Assembly: GCF_016937655.1 (NCBI RefSeq)
Contig: NZ_JAFHKL010000010.1
Coordinates: forward strand, 62,001 to 126,000
Source of the DNA: Chromobacterium alkanivorans
GTDB lineage: Bacteria > Pseudomonadota > Gammaproteobacteria > Burkholderiales > Chromobacteriaceae
Length of the DNA: 64,000 bases
Reading direction: 5' to 3'
Under the pieces are notes generated by a model that worked only from the letters and a program-made list of their open reading frames with translations, did not search any database and was not told the origin of the DNA. Of the stretch, positions 51,176 through 63,266 are shown piece by piece. A program made the position numbers and the translations under genes. The number at the start of each line of letters is the position of its first letter. Positions within the stretch are counted from its first letter, which is position 1.

Positions 51176-52981
51176 TTATAGCTGAGGCGCCATCAGGGAA
51201 GGCGGCTGTTCCTCCGCCGAGTGCACGCGGTTCTTGCCGTTGAGCTTGGCTTGATACATCGCCTGGTCGGCGCGCTCCAGCACGTCGGCCTCTTGTTCGC
51301 CCAGATGCCATTTGGCGACGCCGGCGCTGAAGGTGATCAGCAGGCGGTCGTTGTTGGCCAGGAAGAAGGTCTTGGTCAGCTCGCGCTGAAGTCGCTGCAC
51401 GGTGGCGACGGCTTCCTCTTCCGGCGTGTCCGGCATCAGGATCACGAACTCCTCGCCGCCGAAGCGGGCGACGATGTCGGCCGGGCGCAGGCTGTGCTTG
51501 ATGGTGTCCACCAGATATTTCAGGGCGTCGTCGCCGGCCAGGTGGCCGTATTTGTCGTTCAGCTGCTTGAAGTTGTCCACGTCGAGCAGGGCGACCGACA
51601 GCGGCGCGCCGGTGCGCTCGGCGCGGCTGATCTCGCGCTGGAAATGTTCGGCCAGGCCGCGGCGGTTGAAGGCGCCGGTCAGCTGGTCCTCGCGCACCTT
51701 GGCGCTGGCAGCCTCCAGCGCGGTTTCCAGTTCGGCGATTCTTTGTTCGGCGGCCTCCACCTGTTCCTTGGCGGACAACAGTTCGTCGCGGGAACGGGTC
51801 AGATCCAGCTGCATCAGCGAGGTGTCTTCCATCAGGGAGCCGATGATATTGCCCAGCTCTTCGACGTTCTGCGACTGCTTGATGCGGGTGCTGTGGTCCT
51901 TGATCTTGTTCTGGAAATCGTCGGTGCTGTCCGTCATCATCGCCAGCCGCGAGATGAAGCGGTCCAGCAAGGAGCGCAGCGAACTGGCCGCCTCGTCCAG
52001 CGAGGTTTTCAGCTGGCCTTGCTTGCGGATCACGTCCTTGAGGCTGGACTCCATCTGGTAGACCTGCTGCATGGACAGCGGCTCGTGGCTGAGGATGTCC
52101 TGCAGCGAATGGACCTGGCCCACCAGATAGGTGTCCGAGTGGTTGAGCTCGGCGATATTTTCCAGCAGCAGGCGCAGCAGATTGGTCATCGCCGACACCA
52201 GGCGGTCGTCTTGCTGCGATTGCAGTTCCAGCTTGATCATGAAGGCCCGCAGCTTGGGCATGTAGGCGTTGAGCGCGGGGTCGTCGGCCACCTGATTCAA
52301 TTCGCCCAGCAGCGCTTCAAGCGCGTCCACCAATTCCGGGTAGTTGATTAGCCGCGGCTCCAGGCCGTGTTTGAGCGCGAAGCTCAGCGTGCGCTGCCAG
52401 GCCAGCCAGCTGTCGTTGGGGGCGTCGGCGCCGTCTTCGTCGGAGGCGGCTGTCGGAGCGGGGGCTTCTGCGGCGGTGCCGTTGCCGTTGGACGGCGGCG
52501 CGGATTGGGTCCAGTTCTGGATCAGGGTGGCCAGTTTCTGGTTCAGCTCGTCCGGCTGGTTGCCGTAATTGATCAGCACCCGCTCCAGCGTGGACTGCTT
52601 GTGGTGCTGCGGCATATTGGGCAGCCGCAGGTCCCAGTTGCGAATCAGGTTCTGGATCAGCGTGCCCCAGCTGTGCTGCTGCTGGCTGGCGCTGAGCGAG
52701 GCGCGCAGGAAGTCGATGATCAGTTGCGGGGCTTGTTCCCAGCGGTTTTCGTCGCAGACTTGCTTGAGGCGGGTGAGGGTGACTTTGGCCTGCACGCTTT
52801 CCTGAGGCAGGGTTTCCAATGCGCGCAGCAGCAGCACCGCAAGCTTGTTGTCGCGATCGACCGGCGTTTGCGTCAGCTCGTGATAGACCCGCTCAAAGTT
52901 TTCCGGCGTCGGCAACAGCTTGCGCACCGTCAGCTGTTTGAGCGTTTCTCGTGCGACTTCGATGGGGTTTTGTGTTGTCAT
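51176..52981 (-). CDS. Diguanylate cyclase (GGDEF) with I-site
   Basis: Makes cyclic di-GMP from two GTP. About 601 residues. Residues 1-400 are helical, without membrane spans, in what looks like a cytoplasmic regulatory region with a coiled-coil linker (AKEQVEAAEQRIAELETAL). The C-terminal GGDEF domain has DQLTGAFNRRG, DVDNFKQLNDKYGH and the active motif RFGGEEFVI. RPAD lies five residues before GGEEF, the RxxD product-inhibition site. The ATG at 52981 was preferred; another lies 36 bp upstream. A similar N-terminal region occurs in Pseudomonas and Chromobacterium cyclases. Confidence 0.9.
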   Translation of the reverse strand: MTTQNPIEVARETLKQLTVRKLLPTPENFERVYHELTQTPVDRDNKLAVLLLRALETLPQESVQAKVTLTRLKQVCDENRWEQAPQLIIDFLRASLSASQQQHSWGTLIQNLIRNWDLRLPNMPQHHKQSTLERVLINYGNQPDELNQKLATLIQNWTQSAPPSNGNGTAAEAPAPTAASDEDGADAPNDSWLAWQRTLSFALKHGLEPRLINYPELVDALEALLGELNQVADDPALNAYMPKLRAFMIKLELQSQQDDRLVSAMTNLLRLLLENIAELNHSDTYLVGQVHSLQDILSHEPLSMQQVYQMESSLKDVIRKQGQLKTSLDEAASSLRSLLDRFISRLAMMTDSTDDFQNKIKDHSTRIKQSQNVEELGNIIGSLMEDTSLMQLDLTRSRDELLSAKEQVEAAEQRIAELETALEAASAKVREDQLTGAFNRRGLAEHFQREISRAERTGAPLSVALLDVDNFKQLNDKYGHLAGDDALKYLVDTIKHSLRPADIVARFGGEEFVILMPDTPEEEAVATVQRLQRELTKTFFLANNDRLLITFSAGVAKWHLGEQEADVLERADQAMYQAKLNGKNRVHSAEEQPPSLMAPQL

Positions 52982-53060
52982 TGCCCAAACCTTGGACTTT
53001 TTTAGACCGGACGTCATTCTTGTTGTCTGTTCAGCTCTACAGTGCGGTCCGGGCGGATAT

Positions 53061-53351
53061 TTAGCGAGGCGTTGGCTTCACCGGATCCAGCAATTGGAAA
53101 AATACTTCACCATTCCGAATCATGCCAAGTTCATTGCGGGCTCTCTCCTCAATGGCGTCCGTCCCCTGTTTCAAATCACGCACTTCCGCGTCCAGCGCGG
53201 CGTTGCGGGCCACCAGCTTTTGGGTGGTCGCCCGCTGTTCCTGTAGTTGCTTGTCCAGCTGCCAGACTCTGAGCCAGCTACCTTTGCCAAACCACAACGG
53301 CCATTGCAGGGCCAGTATTACTGTCACCAGAGTCAGGGTCAGCCAGCGCAT
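53061..53351 (-). CDS. ftsB: Cell division protein FtsB
   Basis: 96 residues: a short cytoplasmic start, one span ([23 protein letters not shown]), then a periplasmic leucine-zipper coiled coil ([31 protein letters not shown]) and the [18 protein letters not shown] family block. Forms the FtsQLB complex of the divisome. Directly follows eno (4 bp gap), the standard eno-ftsB order. Confidence 0.96.
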   Translation of the reverse strand: MRWLTLTLVTVILALQWPLWFGKGSWLRVWQLDKQLQEQRATTQKLVARNAALDAEVRDLKQGTDAIEERARNELGMIRNGEVFFQLLDPVKPTPR

Positions 53352-53355
53352 ACGA

Positions 53356-54639
<1,284 letters not shown>

Positions 54640-54722
54640 TTACATTTCCTTCAAAGGCTGGGTTGTGTTCGGGCGGAGGGCGCGCAACCGGCCGAAGCCG
54701 GTTGCGATCTGCGCCTGCCGGT

Positions 54723-57229
<2,507 letters not shown>

Positions 57230-57446
57230 CTATGGGAATCCGGGATTCTACCCTGAAATCGTTGCGATTTGAATCGCTTCGAACCATGTTGTTGCAAGTG
57301 GCGCCGCCGTCCCCGAGCGCCGGCCGCCGGACGCGTCGCGCCGCTTGGCAAAGAAGTGCTCGCATCTCTGTGGCGAATACGGTACAATTGCCGCCGACTG
57401 TTTTATACACGATCGCGCCCATGCTGCAAAAGGGTGCGTTTTCTGC

Positions 57447-57476
57447 TTGAGTGTCTGGCTTTGTCTATGATATAAA
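57447..57476 (+). promoter_or_regulatory. Promoter of rpmB-rpmG
   Basis: TTGAGT (57447-57452), an 18 bp spacer and TATAAA (57471-57476), about 33 bp before the rpmB ATG. A good sigma-70 type match. Confidence 0.6.
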
Positions 57477-57508
57477 GCCAGCTTTTACCGGTTTTGGGAG
57501 TGTTTAAC

Positions 57509-57742
57509 ATGGCGCGTGTTTGCAAAGTCACCGGCAAGCGTCCGATGACCGGGAACAATGTTTCCCACGCCAACAATAAGACTAAACGTCGTTTCCTGCC
57601 CAACCTGCAATATCGCAAGTTCTGGGTTGAGAGCGAAAACCGCTGGGTGCGTCTGCGCGTATCCAACGCGGCACTGCGTACCATCGACAAGGTTGGCATC
57701 GATGTAGTGCTGGCTGATCTGCGCGCTCGCGGCGAGATCTGA
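57509..57742 (+). CDS. rpmB: 50S ribosomal protein L28
   Basis: 77 residues with the invariant start [28 protein letters not shown] and the block [30 protein letters not shown]. The given start is the ATG followed by the mature GARVC-type lead; SD is GGGAGTG. Followed after 34 bp by rpmG, the usual pair. Confidence 0.98.
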   Translation: MARVCKVTGKRPMTGNNVSHANNKTKRRFLPNLQYRKFWVESENRWVRLRVSNAALRTIDKVGIDVVLADLRARGEI

Positions 57743-57776
57743 TTGCGGTCAACCAGAAAGCTACTGAGGTAATAAC

Positions 57777-57932
57777 ATGCGCGATAAAATCAAGCTTGAG
57801 TCCACTGCTGGCACCGGCCATTTCTATACGACTACGAAGAACAAGCGTACGATGCCGGAAAAAATGGAGATCAAAAAATTTGATCCCGTTGCTCGCAAAC
57901 ACGTTCTGTACAAAGAAACCAAGCTGAAATAA
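57777..57932 (+). CDS. rpmG: 50S ribosomal protein L33
   Basis: 51 residues starting [22 protein letters not shown] and containing [19 protein letters not shown]. No zinc-binding cysteine pairs, so it is the zinc-independent form. Shares the rpmB transcript and ends at the terminator beginning 57967. Confidence 0.97.
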   Translation: MRDKIKLESTAGTGHFYTTTKNKRTMPEKMEIKKFDPVARKHVLYKETKLK

Positions 57933-57966
57933 GCCGGTTTCCGCGGGAACGCGTAAAGCCAAAGAG

Positions 57967-57997
57967 CCCTTCTCTGGTGCACGGAGAAGGGTTTTTT
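57967..57997 (+). terminator. Terminator of rpmB-rpmG
   Basis: A perfect 8 bp stem CCCTTCTC/GAGAAGGG (57967-57974 with 57984-57991) and six T. Confidence 0.9.
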
Positions 57998-58017
57998 ATT
58001 TGCGGCGCGTCCTTGAA

Positions 58018-58053
58018 CAAAAAACCCCGCCAGCTTCGCTTGGCGGGGTTTTT
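58018..58053. terminator. Bidirectional terminator between rpmG and the glycosylase gene
   Basis: An 11 bp stem AAACCCCGCCA/TGGCGGGGTTT (58022-58032 with 58041-58051), A-run on the left and T-run on the right; it serves the leftward glycosylase operon and backs up the rpmG terminator. Confidence 0.88.
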
Positions 58054-58058
58054 CGCGT

Positions 58059-58889
58059 TCAATCGCCGCTTAGGCGGCCGAAGGTGTTTTTGGCGAACAC
58101 CAGATCTTGCCAGGCCTTGTGCTTGTCCGGCTGGTTGCGCAGCAGGTAGGCCGGGTGGTAGCTGACGATCAGCGGAATCTCCTGATAGCTGTGCAGCTTG
58201 CCGCGCAATTGGCCGATGCCTTTTTCCGTCTGCAGCAGGGTTTGGGCGGCGAAGCGGCCGAGCGCCAGGATCAGCGTGGGCTGGATGTGGCGAATCTGTT
58301 GGATCAGATAGTTCTGGCAGGCGGCGATCTCGTCGCCGCTGGGGTTGCGGTTGCCGGGCGGACGGCATTTGAGCACGTTGGCGATGTAGACGTCGCGGTC
58401 GCGGTCCAGCCCGGTGGCTGCCAGCATATTGTCCAGCAGCTGGCCGGCGCGGCCGACGAAGGGCTGGCCTTGCCTGTCCTCCTGCTCGCCCGGCGCTTCA
58501 CCGATCAACAGCCAGCGCGCCTGCTTGTTGCCGCGGCCGAAAACGGTCTGAGTGCGGGTTTGGCACAGCCGGCAGTCGCTGCAGTCGCGCACCGCGCGTT
58601 CCAGCGCGTCCCATTCCAGCAGCGGCGAGGCCGGGATGCTGGGCGGGGGAGGGGCGACGGGCGGGGCGATGTCGGCGGCGGGCGGGGGAAGGAAGGGCGC
58701 GGCCGGCTGGAGCGGCGCGGCGACTTCCGGGCGCGGCGGGGCAAGCGCCTCCGCCGGCTCTAGATCGGTTTCCGTCGGCGCGGCCAGCTGGCGGCTCAAG
58801 GCCGCCGGGTGCTGGTCGAACCAACCGGGGCGGGCTTCCCAGCCGGGGCCCAGTCCGATCACGCTTTGAATCAGCGCGGCGCGGCTCAT
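58059..58889 (-). CDS. Uracil-DNA glycosylase, family 4 (iron-sulfur type)
   Basis: Removes uracil from DNA. 276 residues. The N-terminal 95 residues are a Pro/Ala-rich extension. The catalytic domain has the 4Fe-4S cysteines in RDCSDCRLC and near the conserved CRPPGNRNP and CQNYLIQQI stretches. The motif [24 protein letters not shown] and the His in SYHPAYLLR are family 4 hallmarks. The start MSRAALIQ lies within the end of rimI (4 bp overlap). Last gene of the tsaB-rimI-udg group. Confidence 0.93.
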   Translation of the reverse strand: MSRAALIQSVIGLGPGWEARPGWFDQHPAALSRQLAAPTETDLEPAEALAPPRPEVAAPLQPAAPFLPPPAADIAPPVAPPPPSIPASPLLEWDALERAVRDCSDCRLCQTRTQTVFGRGNKQARWLLIGEAPGEQEDRQGQPFVGRAGQLLDNMLAATGLDRDRDVYIANVLKCRPPGNRNPSGDEIAACQNYLIQQIRHIQPTLILALGRFAAQTLLQTEKGIGQLRGKLHSYQEIPLIVSYHPAYLLRNQPDKHKAWQDLVFAKNTFGRLSGD

Positions 58890-59329
58890 AGCTCGGTCTC
58901 CATCAGGATGGCGTCTTCGCGGCCGTCGGGACAGGGGTAGTAATTCTTGCGGCGGCCGTTTTCGACGAAGCCTTGGCCGGCGTACAGGCCGCGGGCGACG
59001 GCGTTGCCGGCCCGCACCTCCAGAAACAGGCGTCGCGCGCCGGCGGCGGCCAGGGTGGCGCGGAGCTCCCGCAGCAGTCGCTTGCCCAGGCCTTGGCCTT
59101 GCCATTGCGGGTCTATCACGATGTTGAGCAGTTCCGCCTCGTCCAGCACGCTCTGGGTAACGGCGAAACCCTGCAGCCGTTCCGCGGCGAACAGACCGTG
59201 GAACTGGTGGCCGCAGCGCACGGAGTCCCGGTATTGGGTGGCGGACCAGCCGTGAGCGCAGGCACGGCTCTCCAGCTCGGCCAGCAGCGCGGTGTCGTCG
59301 GGCAGGAAGGTGCGGTAGTCCGGGCTCAT
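58886..59329 (-). CDS. rimI: Ribosomal-protein-alanine N-acetyltransferase RimI
   Basis: GNAT acetyltransferase that modifies the N-terminus of ribosomal protein S18. 147 residues. The acetyl-CoA loop is WQGQGLGKRLLRELRATLAAAGARRLFLEVRAGNAVARGLYAGQGF. Overlaps tsaB by 4 bp, a common tsaB-rimI pairing. Confidence 0.94.
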   Translation of the reverse strand: MSPDYRTFLPDDTALLAELESRACAHGWSATQYRDSVRCGHQFHGLFAAERLQGFAVTQSVLDEAELLNIVIDPQWQGQGLGKRLLRELRATLAAAGARRLFLEVRAGNAVARGLYAGQGFVENGRRKNYYPCPDGREDAILMETEL

Positions 59330-60000
59330 TTCTGGCGCGCCTGCTGTTGTTCCTGCGCGGTCAGGGCGACTTTATTGCGCACGTACAGCAGCTCCGCTTC
59401 GCGCGGATGGGTTTGCGGATAGCGGCCGCTGCGCGCGAGCGGGAAGTAGGCGGCGGCATGGGGCAGCAAGTCGGCGCGGACGATGGCGTCGCCAGCGTGG
59501 TCCCGCAGGGCGGGGTAGCGTTCGAAACCGTCGCCGGCGGCGATGTCCGCCCGCTCCGGCCAAAGCACGGCTTCCGGCGCGCCGACGCTTATCGGTCCCA
59601 GGCGCTCCGGCGCGCCGCCGTCGGCGACGCGATAGCCGGCGCTGTAAACCTGTTGCATCCTGGCGTCGAGACAGACCAGCACCGTGCCGGCGCCGGCTTG
59701 TTGGGCGACGTTGTCCAGCGTGGGAATGCTTATCACCGGAACGCCGGCGGAGAAAGCCAGGCCCTGGGCCAGTCCGCAAGCGATGCGCAAGCCGGTGAAG
59801 GAGCCGGGGCCTTGGCCGAAGGCGATGGCGTCGAGTTGCTCCAGGCGCAGTTCCGCCTGTTCCAGCAGGCGAGCCAATTCCGGCAACGCGCGCTCGGCGT
59901 GCTTTTGCTCGACTTTCTCGTGGAAGGAGAAAATGCGCGAACCGTTGTCAACGGCTAGGGATAGAAACGAGGTGGAGCAATCAATGGCAAGCAATTTCAT
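59326..60000 (-). CDS. tsaB: tRNA threonylcarbamoyladenosine biosynthesis protein TsaB
   Basis: Scaffold partner of TsaD in making t6A37 on tRNAs that read ANN codons. 224 residues. Hallmarks: LLAIDCSTSFLSLAV at the N-terminus and FGQGPGSFTGLRIACGLAQGLA near 65, an ASKHA fold with degenerate active site. Start at the ATG of MKLLAID; first gene of the operon. Confidence 0.95.
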   Translation of the reverse strand: MKLLAIDCSTSFLSLAVDNGSRIFSFHEKVEQKHAERALPELARLLEQAELRLEQLDAIAFGQGPGSFTGLRIACGLAQGLAFSAGVPVISIPTLDNVAQQAGAGTVLVCLDARMQQVYSAGYRVADGGAPERLGPISVGAPEAVLWPERADIAAGDGFERYPALRDHAGDAIVRADLLPHAAAYFPLARSGRYPQTHPREAELLYVRNKVALTAQEQQQARQK

Positions 60001-60046
60001 CGGGGAATTCGGTCTCAAGCTTTAGCGCGTGCTGCAAGACTGCGAA

Positions 60047-61270
60047 TTATAAGCCGAGTTCTTCCACCCAGGCGAGCGCGGAGACATGGGCCTGGTTGAA
60101 CTGCTCGCTGCTGAGGTTCAGTTGGGCGCAAAGTTCCGGCACGCCGGTCAGCTGGCCGTCCTCGCAGGCTTTGACCAGCTTGAGGAAGCGGCTCATCGTG
60201 CCTTTTTCGTGCAGCAGGGCTTCGGTGATGGCTTCCGGCAGCTGCAGGTGTTCGATGATGTTGGCCATCGGCATGTCGAACAGCACGTCCAGCAAGCTGA
60301 ACATGCCGATGATGAACAGATTGTCGCAGGTGTCGTGGCGCTCGCCGTGAGCCTTGCCCAGCAGCTCCATGAAGCGGCCGCGGGTGACCGCGGTTTTTTG
60401 CAGCGCCGGCGGCGCGTGGCCCTCGTCCGAGGCGGTGACCAGCAGCAGGGTCAGCCAGCGGTAGAGCTTTTGATAGCCCAGCACGGTGACGGCGTGGGAG
60501 AAGGAACTGATGCTGGTGTTCAGGCCGGCCGCGGCGGAGTTGACGTAGCGCAGCAGCTTGTAGGACAAAGCCAGGTCGCGTTTGAGCACTTGTTCGACGT
60601 CGCGGATGTCGGCGTCCAGGCGCAGCAGGTTGAGCAGCTCCAGGGTGTTGCGGAAGGACGGGTGGATGACCTTGGCGGACAAGGTTTCCGGCTGGGCGAA
60701 GTAAAAGCCCTGAAAGCCGTCCATGCCCAGTTCCTTGCACAGATGGAACTGGGCGTGGGTTTCCACGCGTTCGGCGATGCGGATCACCGGGTAGCTGCGC
60801 AAGCGCGACGCCAGCATCTGGAAGCGGTTGGTGTCCTGGTGCTGGATGTCCAGCTTGACGTAGTTGGCCAGTTCCAGAAACGCCGCTGCCGGCGATTCGA
60901 AGCTGAAGTCGTCCAAAGAAATGCCGAAGCCCAGCGAGCGCAGATGGCGCGCGCGCGACAGCAGTTCGTTGGAGGGCACGATGCGCGGCGAGATGTCGAG
61001 AATGACCCGGCGCGGCGGCAGCAGCTCGAGGAACTCGCTGCTGAGCATGGCTTCGCCGATATTGATGAAGGCCAGCTTGCTGCCGATCAGCCAGCTGGTG
61101 CCCATATTGTTGAGGGTGTTGACCAGCACCTGGGTGTCGGCTTGCAGCTCAGTGTGCTTGCCGACGCCAGAGGCCTCGCCGCTGGGACGAAAAAGCAGCT
61201 CATAGCCAATGAGCTGCTGGTTGCGGTTGAGAACGGCCTGCCTGCCTATGAAGGCGCTCGTCGAGGTCAT
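60047..61270 (-). CDS. EAL-HDOD signalling protein (YuxH type), EAL probably inactive
   Basis: 407 residues. The N-terminal half is an EAL-like domain: GYELLFRP in place of the EAL motif, GISLDDFSFES without the DFG-T-G of active enzymes, and YVKLDIQ; several catalytic acids appear missing, so it probably senses cyclic di-GMP or is structural. The C-terminal half is an HDOD domain (LSYKLLRYVNSAAAGL, SFSHAVTVLGYQKLYRWL). It lies directly downstream of cheA, a link to motility or surface behaviour. Confidence 0.9.
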   Translation of the reverse strand: MTSTSAFIGRQAVLNRNQQLIGYELLFRPSGEASGVGKHTELQADTQVLVNTLNNMGTSWLIGSKLAFINIGEAMLSSEFLELLPPRRVILDISPRIVPSNELLSRARHLRSLGFGISLDDFSFESPAAAFLELANYVKLDIQHQDTNRFQMLASRLRSYPVIRIAERVETHAQFHLCKELGMDGFQGFYFAQPETLSAKVIHPSFRNTLELLNLLRLDADIRDVEQVLKRDLALSYKLLRYVNSAAAGLNTSISSFSHAVTVLGYQKLYRWLTLLLVTASDEGHAPPALQKTAVTRGRFMELLGKAHGERHDTCDNLFIIGMFSLLDVLFDMPMANIIEHLQLPEAITEALLHEKGTMSRFLKLVKACEDGQLTGVPELCAQLNLSSEQFNQAHVSALAWVEELGL

Positions 61271-61289
61271 TGTCCCGGTATGCCTTTGC

Positions 61290-63215
61290 TCAGGTGGCGA
61301 TCAGGTCCGCGGATCGGGTGACGGCGTTGCTGGCCTCGCTGGAGGAGAGCAGGTCTTCCATGTCGAGCACCAGCACCACGGAGCCGTCGCCGGACAGGGT
61401 GGCGCCGGCCACGCCTTTCGGGCGAATATTTTGCAGCGGCTTGATCACCACGTCGTCGCGGCCGACGAAGGAGTCGATCGCCAGGATGAAGGACTTTTCC
61501 GCGGACTGCATCAAGACGCCGAAGTAAGGCTTTTGCGTCGGCTCCCAGCCCAGCAGGCCGGCCAGGGTCTTCAGCGGCAGGATTTCGTCGCGCACCACGA
61601 TGGTGGGCTTGCCGGACACTTCCTGGATCGCGTTCGGGTCGATGGTGATGATTTCGCGCACCATCGCCAGCGGCACCGCGAACGGCTGGTTGCAGGCGCG
61701 AACCACCAGCACCGGCAGGATGGCCAGGGTCAGCGGCAGCGAGATGCTGATGCGGGTGCCTTCGCCCGGCACCGAGTTGATGTCGATGCGGCCGTTCAGT
61801 TTCTGGATGTTTGTGCGCACCACGTCCATGCCCACGCCGCGGCCGGACACGCTGGAAATTTGATCCTTGGTAGAGAAGCCGGGCAGGAAGATCAGCTGCA
61901 GGCACTGCTTCTCATCCAGGGAGTTGGCGCTTTCCTGGTCGATCAGGCCTTTTTCGATCGCCTTGCGGCGCAGCGCGTCGGCGTTCATGCCTTTGCCGTC
62001 GTCGGTGATCTCGATCAGGATGTGATCGCCCACCTGTTCCGCGGTCAGCTGCACCAGCGCCTGCGGCTTCTTGCCGGCGGCGATGCGGTCTTCGGGCTGT
62101 TCGATGCCGTGGTCCACGGCGTTGCGCACCAAGTGGACCAGCGGATCGTTCAAGTCCTCGATCATGGTCTTGTCCAGCTCGGTCTCTTCGCCGGACAGCA
62201 CCAGTTCGACTTCCTTGCCCAGCTGGCGGGCAAGGTCGCGCGCCAAGCGCGGGTATTTCTGGAACAGGCGGCCAATCGGCTGCATGCGGGTTTTCATCAC
62301 CGCGTTCTGCAGATCGCCGACCAGCAGGTCCAGCTGGCTGATCGCCTCGTCCAGAGAGCGCAGGGTATTGGTGTCGCGGTTGCCTTGCAGGATTTCGGTG
62401 CGCAGCGTGGTCAGACGGTTTTTGGTCAGGCCGATTTCGCCGGACAGGTTGAGCACCATGTCGAGGCGCACGGTGTCGATGCGGATGGTGTTTTCCTGCG
62501 GGCCGCTGCTGCTGGGCGCACTGGCGGCCGGTTTACTCGGCGCGGGTTTGGCCGCGGGCTTGGCCGCCGGGGCCGCCGCAAGCGGAGCGGGAGCTGGCGC
62601 CGCCGCCGGAGCGGCTTGGGGCGCGGGCGCCGCGGCGGCCGGCGCAGCAGCGGGAGCCGCCGGCGCGCCGCCGGGGGCGACGGCCTGATACAACTGATTC
62701 CAGTCCGGGCCTTGACCGTTGCCGGCGGCGGGCGGGGTCGCGGCGGCGGGGGCCGGCGCAGGCGCTGCCTCCGGGGCGGGGGCAGCTGCCGGCGCGCTTG
62801 CCGCGGCATTCTCGGACAGTTCCTCGCCAGCCAGCGCGGCGTCCAAGGCCGCCAGGATGCGCGGGTCGGCTTCGCTGGGCATCAGGCCCTGGCCCATGGT
62901 GCCGAACATGTCGCGCACAATGCCGGTGGCGTCAAGAATCACATCCATGATGCCGGCGGTGATGTGCAACTGGCCGTTGCGCAGCTTGTCGAACAGGTTT
63001 TCGGTGCGATGGCATAGATTGATCATCGGACCGACGTTGAGAAAGCCCGCGCCGCCCTTGATGGTGTGGAAACCTCTGAAAATGTCGTTCAGCAGTGCTT
63101 TGTCTTCCGGACGTTTTTCCAGTTCGACCAATTTATTGTCTACATCGGAAAGGAGGTCCGTAGACTCCATCAAGAAGTCTTGCAGCAGCTCTTCCATGCC
63201 GGCAAATTCGCTCAT
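61290..63215 (-). CDS. cheA: Chemotaxis sensor histidine kinase CheA
   Basis: 641 residues. Domain order: P1 Hpt with the phosphorylated His in FHTIKGGAGFLN (near 50); a long Ala/Pro-rich linker (about 135-245) where the P2 CheY-binding domain would be; P3 dimerisation; P4 kinase with HLVRNAVDHGIE (N box), ITDDGKGMN (G1) and SGRGVGMDVV (G2); P5 CheW-like receptor coupling domain at the C-terminus. The apparent absence of a compact P2 is unusual among enteric CheA but seen in others. Follows cheZ in a leftward operon. Confidence 0.96.
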   Translation of the reverse strand: MSEFAGMEELLQDFLMESTDLLSDVDNKLVELEKRPEDKALLNDIFRGFHTIKGGAGFLNVGPMINLCHRTENLFDKLRNGQLHITAGIMDVILDATGIVRDMFGTMGQGLMPSEADPRILAALDAALAGEELSENAAASAPAAAPAPEAAPAPAPAAATPPAAGNGQGPDWNQLYQAVAPGGAPAAPAAAPAAAAPAPQAAPAAAPAPAPLAAAPAAKPAAKPAPSKPAASAPSSSGPQENTIRIDTVRLDMVLNLSGEIGLTKNRLTTLRTEILQGNRDTNTLRSLDEAISQLDLLVGDLQNAVMKTRMQPIGRLFQKYPRLARDLARQLGKEVELVLSGEETELDKTMIEDLNDPLVHLVRNAVDHGIEQPEDRIAAGKKPQALVQLTAEQVGDHILIEITDDGKGMNADALRRKAIEKGLIDQESANSLDEKQCLQLIFLPGFSTKDQISSVSGRGVGMDVVRTNIQKLNGRIDINSVPGEGTRISISLPLTLAILPVLVVRACNQPFAVPLAMVREIITIDPNAIQEVSGKPTIVVRDEILPLKTLAGLLGWEPTQKPYFGVLMQSAEKSFILAIDSFVGRDDVVIKPLQNIRPKGVAGATLSGDGSVVLVLDMEDLLSSSEASNAVTRSADLIAT

Positions 63216-63266
63216 TTTCCACTCCCGCCACGCCTTGCTCGCGTGCTTTGTTCTGCGTGTTGTTCG

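Noticed and set aside
61209..63017. 602-codon rightward ORF opposite cheA
   Set aside because: Shadow with low-complexity Gly/Arg stretches from the antisense of the Ala/Pro linker.
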